Source of the DNA: Fimbriimonadaceae bacterium
GTDB taxonomy: Bacteria > Armatimonadota > Fimbriimonadia > Fimbriimonadales > Fimbriimonadaceae
NCBI GenBank assembly: GCA_019638775.1
Contig: JAHBTD010000001.1
Coordinates: 186,001-250,000, forward strand
Reading direction: 5' to 3'
Length of the DNA stretch: 64,000 nt
Numbering within the stretch: position 1 is the first letter of the stretch; each line of letters opens with the position of its first letter. The notes under the pieces are model-generated. The model made no database searches. It was not told where the DNA came from and worked only from the letters and a program-made list of their open reading frames with translations. The translations under genes were made by a program, and so were the position numbers. Positions 57,599 through 64,000 of this stretch are shown here, piece after piece.

Positions 57599-58048
57599 CT
57601 ATAAGTTTGCGATCAGGGTTCCAATCGAGATCGAACGGTTCGCCCCTCTTACTTTCCAGTTGACGACAACCGTCACTCGGCGCAAGTCCAAATCGACTTG
57701 CTCCAACTTCACCGTCGCCGTGCCACTGGGCAAGATTTTCGCGGGGTTATCCGTAGCCGCCGCGTCAGAGTTGGTCCAGGCGTATGTATTGGTTGCCACG
57801 GGCGACTGAGAATCAATCAGTCCGTTGGCAAAGAGTTGTTGGGTGGTCGCATTTGCATAGCCAAGCGATTTGATCGCTTCGAGCTGCTTCTGCGCCAGAC
57901 TAGTCGCGCGATTGTTTAGATCGGCCTTCGCACGCGTCGTATTAGCCATCGGCATCGTTGCCGCCATAATAAGCGCGCAGATCCCGCAAAGCGCTACTGC
58001 GAAGAGAACTTCGACGAGCGTATGGCCTTTTGTTCGTTTCTTGTACAT
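57599..58048 (-). CDS. Minor pilin, PilV/GspI-like
   Basis: 149 aa from ATG at 58048 with AGAGGA ahead; the longer frame to 58090 adds 14 unlikely residues. Class III signal GHTLVEVLFAVALCG with Glu at +5 region, long hydrophobic helix, then a Gln/Ala-rich stalk (RATSLAQKQLEAI) and small beta domain. Second gene of the pilin operon. Confidence 0.87.
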   Translation of the reverse strand: MYKKRTKGHTLVEVLFAVALCGICALIMAATMPMANTTRAKADLNNRATSLAQKQLEAIKSLGYANATTQQLFANGLIDSQSPVATNTYAWTNSDAAATDNPAKILPSGTATVKLEQVDLDLRRVTVVVNWKVRGANRSISIGTLIANL

Positions 58049-58131
58049 AGTCCTCTTTACACCATCGGTGTTTTGAGCGGAAAAGCTCATATGGCTCCCG
58101 TCTCTCGGCTGTACTCAAGTTGGTGAGATAA

Positions 58132-58166
58132 AAAAATGAGGGTCGGCACAAGCCGCCCTCATTTTT
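58132..58166 (-). terminator. Terminator of the major pilin gene
   Basis: AAAAATGAGGG-T-CGGC-ACAA-GCCG-C-CCTCATTTTT; stem 15 bp with one mismatch and A/T runs on both flanks. 22 nt past the pilin stop and 83 nt before the PilV start, it would uncouple the strongly expressed pilin from the minor pilins. Confidence 0.85.
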
Positions 58167-58188
58167 GATTGTGAGACTTGCGCTACCG

Positions 58189-58530
58189 TTACGGAAGCAC
58201 GTGCGTAGCTGTGCTGCAAACCGGGTTGGTCGACATGTCGCCAATCGTGTATGCGCCACCGCTCGGACAGGCGGGCCAGGACTTGATGTAAGTCGGGGCG
58301 AGGTCGCCCTGAACAGGCGTATCGGTCGCGCCCTTCTTGTTATCCATTGCCCACTGCTCTTTACCTGCTTCTACCTGGCGCAGGTTTGCGATACAGCTTC
58401 GTGTCCGGCTGCTCTCTCGAGCACGCAGGAAGTTCGGCACCGCGATGGCGAGCAGGATACCGATGATCAAAACGACGATCATGATTTCAACAAGCGTGAA
58501 ACCCTTATTCTTCTTTGCAATTCGCTTCAT
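58189..58530 (-). CDS. Major type IV pilin / pseudopilin
   Basis: 113 aa. Short basic leader, cleavage GFTLVE at Gly10-Phe11, then the classic helix IMIVVLIIGILLAIAVPNFL and a helix-turn tail ARESSRTRSCIANLRQ. The C-terminal 50 residues are reduced (TSG-G small pilin or GspG type with an acidic-cysteine end: CPSG near 95 and CST near 105 may form a disulfide). Own terminator downstream. Confidence 0.93.
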   Translation of the reverse strand: MKRIAKKNKGFTLVEIMIVVLIIGILLAIAVPNFLRARESSRTRSCIANLRQVEAGKEQWAMDNKKGATDTPVQGDLAPTYIKSWPACPSGGAYTIGDMSTNPVCSTATHVLP

Positions 58531-58725
58531 TTCTTAGCGTCCTCCAACTTATTCACGCCTCACGCTATTACGCATCGACGGCGCATCCGCCTCACTTCTC
58601 CCCGTTAAGGCGTATCCATTGGATATCTTCGGCAACTTCATCCCATCCCTTCAGTCAGCCCCAGAAATGAGGCTGAGGGGCCTGTAGGCTTTTTATCGTC
58701 AGGGCGAATCAGACAGAATAGCGTC

Positions 58726-59298
58726 ATGCCTGATTTGCTCGTCGTTAGCTCGTTTCAATTCCTTCCCGTGTTTTTGAGTCAGGCGACTCGAATGCCGATG
58801 CGAGCTCGTGAGCTCTTGATGGAGCACGAAGGGGTGAAATCTTACACGGCGTGGCAGGACCCGTCGGACCCCGCAAAGCTCACAACAATCTTGTGGGTCG
58901 AGGGCGATGAAATTGCCGATGAGATCGCCCTCACCATGTCGCAGAACAGTTTTTACGCCGAGGCGCTCAAGACCTTTACGGGACCTGCGGACATGAAGCG
59001 AGTGCGGATCACCACGACAGTTGGGAAGTCGATTGACGATACGGATTCAGGCGACTATCTTTCCATAAGCCACCGTATTGCCGAGCCAGGAATGATGGAT
59101 GAGATGGAGGACGAACTGGAAGGTATTTTCCAAGATTTGCAGACAATCTCTGGCTTTATCGGCAGCATGCACGGACCCAATGCAGCCCTCGATGAGGAGA
59201 TGATTGCGCTGGCGTTCTGGGCCGACGAAGCCTCTTATCGAAAGTCATTGCCACGCAAGATGATGTACTCTATTGGTCTCACCCGCCGGATCGTATGA
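58726..59298 (+). CDS. Duplicated ABM-like ferredoxin-fold protein
   Basis: 190 aa. Two ferredoxin-like halves, about 1-90 (VVSSFQFLPVFL, SYTAWQDPSDPAKLTTILWVE) and 100-190 (YLSISHRIAEPGMMDEMEDEL, SGFIGSMHGPNAALDEEMIALAFWAD), of the antibiotic-biosynthesis-monooxygenase/dimeric alpha-beta-barrel type. It would fold as an internal dimer. No heme or substrate residues recognised. The promoter-side gap (58531-58725) has no clear boxes. Confidence 0.72.
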   Translation: MPDLLVVSSFQFLPVFLSQATRMPMRARELLMEHEGVKSYTAWQDPSDPAKLTTILWVEGDEIADEIALTMSQNSFYAEALKTFTGPADMKRVRITTTVGKSIDDTDSGDYLSISHRIAEPGMMDEMEDELEGIFQDLQTISGFIGSMHGPNAALDEEMIALAFWADEASYRKSLPRKMMYSIGLTRRIV

Positions 59299-59345
59299 TC
59301 GGGACCAAGCCAAACCTTAATGGGGGAGGGGGCGTCTAAAGAGTT

Positions 59346-60245
59346 ATGTTGCGAACCACACGTCTATTCACGATACTGACCGTCGCAACCGCCCTCGCCG
59401 GAACGGCGGCAAGCGATCCGTTTAAGCCAAGCGCTAAGGATCAAGTTCAGCTTGGGCAGAAGGTTGCTGACCAGATACGCAAGGAGGAGAAGGTTTTGCC
59501 CGACTCTGACAAGCGCGTCAAGTTCCTGCGTCAGCTTGGAGCGAAGCTCCTTGCCGCGAACCCAGATGACAAGAAAGCCGTTTGGCAATATAGCTTCGAC
59601 GTGATTGAAAGCAAGGACGTCAATGCTTTTGCCCTCCCTGGTGGACCCGTTTTCTTCTATACCGGACTGCTTGACAAGCTCGAAACGGAAGACCAGGTTG
59701 CCGCTATTGTCGGTCACGAGCTCACCCACGTCCGCAAAGAGCACTGGGCAAACCAGTATGCGAAGAGCCAAAAAGAATCGCTCCTACTGAATTTGGCGCT
59801 GATTCTTGGCAAAGCCAATAACACGGTCGCCCAATTGTCTCACCTGGGACGAGAGGTCTTCAACGACTTAAGATATTCGCGCAATGACGAAACGACTTCC
59901 GACGAAGTCGGCATGGCGATGATGGTCAAGGCCGGTTTCAACCCCCGGGGCATGGCGGATACGTTCCGCGTCCTCCAAAAGGCGGGAGGCAGCGCCAAGG
60001 GCTGGGAGTTTTTGAGCAGCCACCCGGACACGGAGCGAAGAATTAAGCGAGTTGAAGAGAACATCGCGAAGCTTGACAAGAAGTTTCCGCCTCAGAAGCC
60101 CCTTGATCTTCCCAAATCCAAATACAAAGGGGATTACGTACTTGACGGTACGTCCATGGGAACTACGTACGCCATGCTCTCGCGCTATTCCAACCGGAAT
60201 AGATTGGATTGGCTAAGCACCGGCTATCGCTACTGGCGATGGTGA
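59346..60245 (+). CDS. M48 (BepA-like) metalloprotease, exported
   Basis: 299 aa. Signal peptide to TAASDP near 23. Zinc site GHELTHVRKEH (HExxH at about 123-127) and the third ligand in NDETTSDEVGM (Glu near 183). M48B/C proteins of this size act as periplasmic outer-membrane quality-control proteases. The 3' end overlaps the dnaE 3' end by 33 nt (60213-60245), so the last 10 codons lie antisense to dnaE. Confidence 0.92.
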   Translation: MLRTTRLFTILTVATALAGTAASDPFKPSAKDQVQLGQKVADQIRKEEKVLPDSDKRVKFLRQLGAKLLAANPDDKKAVWQYSFDVIESKDVNAFALPGGPVFFYTGLLDKLETEDQVAAIVGHELTHVRKEHWANQYAKSQKESLLLNLALILGKANNTVAQLSHLGREVFNDLRYSRNDETTSDEVGMAMMVKAGFNPRGMADTFRVLQKAGGSAKGWEFLSSHPDTERRIKRVEENIAKLDKKFPPQKPLDLPKSKYKGDYVLDGTSMGTTYAMLSRYSNRNRLDWLSTGYRYWRW

Positions 60246-63200
60246 TGCTGATTCTTCGGCGGGAAGCTCGACACCAGCATCGGTCGCCCCGATGATCTTG
60301 ACGTCGGCCTTGCTGAGCGCCTCTTTGATCGCGTTCACGAAATCCGTCGATGGCTCGACGGTGGCATTCAGATAGACCGGCAGATAGCTCTCCTTGGGCA
60401 TGACTTGAATCTGCACCTCATAGTCGCCGGGATGCTGCCGGAAGAGCTTTTTGAGCTTGGCAAGCTGCGGTTGGGTGGCCCGATAGACCTCGATGCAAAC
60501 CGTTCCTCGACCATTTGATTCTTGAATAGAATCCGAATAGAGCGAGGGATCGATTGGCGCGACGTCTTCCATTCTTACTTCAATCGACCGTTCTCCACCC
60601 CCGCCAGGACGCTCGCGATAGGTCACGACTCCGTTCAGCTTGACGACCGTATCACGCACAAGCAACTCGCCAAACTTCGAATACGTTGCAGGGAAAACCG
60701 TTACCATCGCTTGCCCACTGAAGTCTTCAAGCACCATCGTCGCCATCTTCTCGCCGCGCTGCTTAGTGATGATCGTTCGCAGGCTCGCGACAACCCCGGC
60801 AAGGCGGACGTGAGTGCCCTCGTCGAGTTCGGCGACTGAGGCACATGTATAGCTTGCCGTCGTGTTAATCACGCGCTCATAGCCACGCAGCGGGTGATCG
60901 GAGACGTAAATCCCCATCACTTCCTTTTCCATCGCCAGGGTTTCGGTACGTGCGGGAGCCTCAGTCTCGGGCAGTACGGGGTAGTCGATATGCGCTGGGC
61001 CGGAATCTTCGCCAAATAGAGAGTCTTGACCGGCGATCTTCTGCTTTTGTGCCTGGTCGGCAAAGACCAGCGCACCGTCAACAACTGACAATAGCTTGCG
61101 GCGGTTCTTATCGATCGAATCGAGAGCCCCTGCTTTGATGAGCGCCTCAAAGGCCGTGCGGTTCATGCCCAGTGGACGAGTGCGTTCGGCAAATTCGTAG
61201 AGATGTCGGAACGCCCCATTCTCCGCTCGCTCCGCGATCATCGCTGTCGCCAAACCGGCTCCAACGCCCTTGATCGCGGCAAGACCAAAGCGAATAGAGC
61301 TGCCCTCGATCGAGAAGTCCATCTGAGACGAATTCACGTCGGGCGGCAGGACCGAAATCTTTTGTCTTCGGCATTCTTCGATGAAGGCAACGACCCGGTC
61401 TTCCTTGTCGCGGTAAGACGCAAGCAGGGCTGCCATGTACTCCACGGGATAGTTGGCCTTGAGGTAGGCCGTCTGATACGCCAAAAGTGCGTAACAGACC
61501 GCGTGAGCCTTGTTGAACGCGTAGCCAGCAAACGGCAGTAGGAGCTCCCAAACCTTCTCGGCAGCGGCTTTGGGAACGTTGCGCTCCTCGGCCCCTTGCA
61601 TGAACTCAACCATCATCGAGTCCATAGCCGTCTTGTCCTTCTTACCCATCGCACGGCGGAGGATGTCGGCTTTTCCAAGGCTGAATCCGGCGAGAGCTTG
61701 GACAAGCTTCAAGACTTGGTCCTGATAGACGATGACGCCGTAAGTCTCTTCCAAGATCGGGCGCATGAGGTCGTGCAGATAGACCGGCTGCCTTCGCCCA
61801 AATTTTGTGTCGATGTAGGTGGGGATATGCTCCATCGGACCGGGCCGATAGAGGGCAACCATCGCGGCGAGCTCTTGGACGTTTTGGGGCTTTAGCTCGA
61901 CGATATTTCTCTTCATCCCGCCCGATTCAAGCTGGAAGACGCCTACGGTTTCGCCCCGGGCGAGCATGTCGTATGCCTTCTGATCGTCTGGCGGGAAGGT
62001 GAGCGGGTCGACATCGATCCCTTGCGTCTGCTTGATGTTCTTGACGGCTCGTGATAGAACTGTGAGGTTTGACAGACCAAGGAAGTCCATCTTGAGGAGG
62101 CCGATCTTCTCAAGAATTCCCATCTCGAAGGCGGTGATCGACTGTCCGTCGTTGCCCTTATATAAGGGGATGTGATCGACAAGCGGCTCGCCTGAGATGA
62201 CCACGCCAGCCGCGTGGACTCCGGTGTGACGGGACATCCCTTCGACCGACTTCGCCACGTCAACGAGGCTTCGGACGCGTGGGTCGTGTTCGATCATCTG
62301 CCGGAACTCGGCGGTCTCCTTGATGGCTCTCTCAAGCGACATTCCGGGCATGTTGGGGATCGTCTTGCAAATCTTGTCGGTCTCTTGGGGGGTGTAGCCC
62401 ATTACTCGGCCGCAGTCCTTGATCGCGGCTTTGGGGCCGAGCGTTCCGAAGGTGATGATCTGGGCCACGTGGTCAGAGCCGTATTTTTCGGTGACGTATT
62501 TGATGACCTCATCACGGCGTGCGTCCTCGAAGTCCATGTCGATATCGGGCATGGACACACGCTCTGGATTCAAGAAGCGCTCAAAAGTGAGGTCGTAATA
62601 AAGCGGATCGACATCGGTGATCCCGATCACATAGGAAACCAAGGATCCGGCAGCAGAGCCGCGGACACCGTAGTAAATTCCCTGCTCCCTTGTGTAGTTG
62701 GCAAACTCCCGAACGAGCAAGAAGTACGACTCAAATCCGGTCTTTTCGATGACGCTCAGCTCGTAGTTCAGCCTTTCCCAAGCCTCGTCATCCGCCTTAT
62801 ACGCCCGCTTTTCAAGGTTCTCTTCACTGAGTTTGCGGAGGTACGACATCGGAGTCTCCCCCGGTGGCAGGTCGGGATTGGGCATCGGTGCGCGCTGCTT
62901 GCCGAGCTCGACGTTGCACATCTCGGCGATCATCGCCGTGTTCTCCATCGCTTCGGGATGCTCGGGGAAGAGAGCCGCCATCTCTTGTTGAGATTTGAGA
63001 TAGAACTCCTCCGTCTCAAACTTCATCCGCTTTGTATCGGAAAGCAGCGCTCCGGTTTGGATGCACAGCAAAACGTCGTGCGGTGTGGCGCTGGTTCGGC
63101 AAAGATAGTGTGCGTCGTTGGTGGCGATCAGAGGGATCTTGAGCTCTTGAGAAATCTTGATTAGGCCCTGATTGGTCTGTCGCTGTTCGGCGAGGCCGTG

Positions 63201-63734
63201 ATCTTGAAGCTCGATGAAATAGTTCTCCTGCCCGAAGATGTCGCGGTACATCGCGGCGAGGTTCTTTGCCTTTTCGTAATCGCCTTTGAGCAGCGCTTGA
63301 TTGACCTCGCTTCCAAGACAAGTGCTTGTCGCGATGATTCCTTTGCTGTATTGGCGCAGGAGATCGTGATCGACGCGAGGCTTGTAGTAATAGCCGTCGA
63401 TCGCGGCGATCGTGGAAAGCTTGCAGAGGTTGCGATAGCCTTCGAGATCTTTCGCGAGCAAGAGGAGATGATAGGTTTCGTTCTCTTCCCTTCCCGTCTT
63501 CTTTTGGTGCCCGTTGGGCGCAACGTAAGCCTCGACGCCAATAATCGGCTTGACGCCTTTTTTCTGGCACTCGAAATAGAAATCCATGACCCCGAACATG
63601 ACGCCGTGGTCGGATATGGCAAGCGCGTCCATGCCCATGTCTTTGGCATGTCCGACCATATCCGGGATACGGTTTGCCCCGTCGAGGAGGCTGTATTCCG
63701 TGTGATTATGGAGGTGTACGAAACTCTGACACAT
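60213..63734 (-). CDS. dnaE: DNA polymerase III alpha subunit
   Basis: 1173 aa, full length. PHP domain at the start (HLHNHTEYSLLDGA, LAISDHGVMFG, GVEAYVAPNG), then the palm with PDIDMDFEDARRDEVI (catalytic Asp pair about 399-403), the fingers (RGSAAGSLVSYVIGI, GVHAAGVVISG, RRAMGKKD, FNKAHAVCYALLAYQTAY), the HhH region and an OB fold (about 980-1050) before the C-terminal tail. DnaE1 type. It is the replicative polymerase. No RNA polymerase or other replisome genes are near. Confidence 0.97.
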   Translation of the reverse strand: MCQSFVHLHNHTEYSLLDGANRIPDMVGHAKDMGMDALAISDHGVMFGVMDFYFECQKKGVKPIIGVEAYVAPNGHQKKTGREENETYHLLLLAKDLEGYRNLCKLSTIAAIDGYYYKPRVDHDLLRQYSKGIIATSTCLGSEVNQALLKGDYEKAKNLAAMYRDIFGQENYFIELQDHGLAEQRQTNQGLIKISQELKIPLIATNDAHYLCRTSATPHDVLLCIQTGALLSDTKRMKFETEEFYLKSQQEMAALFPEHPEAMENTAMIAEMCNVELGKQRAPMPNPDLPPGETPMSYLRKLSEENLEKRAYKADDEAWERLNYELSVIEKTGFESYFLLVREFANYTREQGIYYGVRGSAAGSLVSYVIGITDVDPLYYDLTFERFLNPERVSMPDIDMDFEDARRDEVIKYVTEKYGSDHVAQIITFGTLGPKAAIKDCGRVMGYTPQETDKICKTIPNMPGMSLERAIKETAEFRQMIEHDPRVRSLVDVAKSVEGMSRHTGVHAAGVVISGEPLVDHIPLYKGNDGQSITAFEMGILEKIGLLKMDFLGLSNLTVLSRAVKNIKQTQGIDVDPLTFPPDDQKAYDMLARGETVGVFQLESGGMKRNIVELKPQNVQELAAMVALYRPGPMEHIPTYIDTKFGRRQPVYLHDLMRPILEETYGVIVYQDQVLKLVQALAGFSLGKADILRRAMGKKDKTAMDSMMVEFMQGAEERNVPKAAAEKVWELLLPFAGYAFNKAHAVCYALLAYQTAYLKANYPVEYMAALLASYRDKEDRVVAFIEECRRQKISVLPPDVNSSQMDFSIEGSSIRFGLAAIKGVGAGLATAMIAERAENGAFRHLYEFAERTRPLGMNRTAFEALIKAGALDSIDKNRRKLLSVVDGALVFADQAQKQKIAGQDSLFGEDSGPAHIDYPVLPETEAPARTETLAMEKEVMGIYVSDHPLRGYERVINTTASYTCASVAELDEGTHVRLAGVVASLRTIITKQRGEKMATMVLEDFSGQAMVTVFPATYSKFGELLVRDTVVKLNGVVTYRERPGGGGERSIEVRMEDVAPIDPSLYSDSIQESNGRGTVCIEVYRATQPQLAKLKKLFRQHPGDYEVQIQVMPKESYLPVYLNATVEPSTDFVNAIKEALSKADVKIIGATDAGVELPAEESASPSPVAIAGA

Positions 63735-63777
63735 AGCCAGATGGAGCGGGCGTCCTTCCTCTTTCTTCCTACGCCAT

Positions 63778-64000
63778 ATGCGCCGGATAGAGGCGGTTGG
63801 TTTGCCCTGCTCCTATGATGACGAAGAAGCGCTGGCTTTCGCCGCGCAGCTCTTGAGATGTGGAAAATCAGTCTCCCAGAAGACCCCGGTATTTTTCCCT
63901 GTAATTGCCCCTATACGTCGCCACGGCACACGCTTTGATGTAGCCTCTTCATTAGTAGAGCTAGAGTTCACGAACATCGGCTCGATTTTTTGCGGCAATT
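63778..64000 (+). CDS. Partial unknown ORF running off the end
   Basis: From ATG at 63778 one frame stays open for 74 codons to the window edge: RRIEAVGLPCSYDDEEALAF, then AAQLLRCGKSVS and TRFDVASSLVELEF. Composition looks like protein, but no family is recognised and no ribosome binding site is seen. Divergent from dnaE. A 61-aa frame on the other strand is the alternative. Confidence 0.35.
   Translation, partial: MRRIEAVGLPCSYDDEEALAFAAQLLRCGKSVSQKTPVFFPVIAPIRRHGTRFDVASSLVELEFTNIGSIFCGN

Noticed and set aside
62214..63164. 316-codon plus-strand frame
   Set aside because: Antisense to dnaE.
63813..63998. 61-codon minus-strand frame
   Set aside because: Ser/Ala-rich end and no motif; the plus-strand frame looks more protein-like.

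Overview
The window looks like chromosome of an Armatimonadota bacterium, most likely Fimbriimonadia; this is inferred from content, not from a database match. Pointers are a type IV pilin-like secreted protein with a very short leader (KRAFTLIE followed by an Ala/Ile-rich helix), a PEP-CTERM exported protein, planctomycete-like DUF families, many ECF sigma factors, GTG/TTG starts, a single tRNA-Glu and moderately high G+C with short A+T-rich patches. There is no phage, plasmid, CRISPR array or intact insertion sequence.

Layout. 1-5.8 kb: exported proteins, a DinB protein, a formylglycine-generating-enzyme-like protein, a small cytochrome c, a DUF1697 protein and a site-2 protease. 5.9-14.9 kb: an accessory stress-type block: a TetR regulator with its operator, DUF1579, DUF899, an ArsR-AHSA1-AHSA1-DUF1801 operon, a VOC protein, a second DUF1801 protein, an ECF42 sigma factor, three DGPF/YCII proteins, YceI and DinB. 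A TGTCGA-N17-CGRCTA element precedes the first of these DGPF genes and also a fourth DGPF gene at 29 kb, so a small ECF42 regulon can be proposed. 15-26 kb: an HNH protein interrupted by an in-frame TGA, repeat arrays, secreted proteins, a BNR-repeat protein with a TPR lipoprotein, a double HD-GYP protein, a lipoprotein metallopeptidase, a methyltransferase and a Tat-exported protein. 26-33 kb: an alpha/beta hydrolase, an orphan DnaB-like ATPase, a homologue of the mainly eukaryotic N-terminal glutamine amidohydrolase, and a stand-alone GyrB-type TOPRIM protein that has lost the catalytic acidic residues, next to an AlkD-like gene. 33.2-35.4 kb: repeat-rich tRNA-Glu locus with an A+T-rich beta-propeller gene. 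35-42 kb: penicillin acylase, NAD synthetase, PEP-CTERM protein, thioesterase-tpiA pair, OsmC and a pilin-like protein. 42.7-46 kb: nusA-ylxR-infB. 46-54 kb: Nudix, signal peptidase, three ECF sigma factors (two with membrane anti-sigma partners) and Mrp. 54-58.5 kb: type IV pilus minor and major pilins. 58.7-64 kb: M48 protease and dnaE.

Across the window, genes are often coupled by 4-nt ATGA/GTGA overlaps, some lack a leader (TANNNT exactly 6 nt before the start), and a conserved double-hairpin element sits repeatedly just behind stop codons, where at least two copies look like intrinsic terminators.
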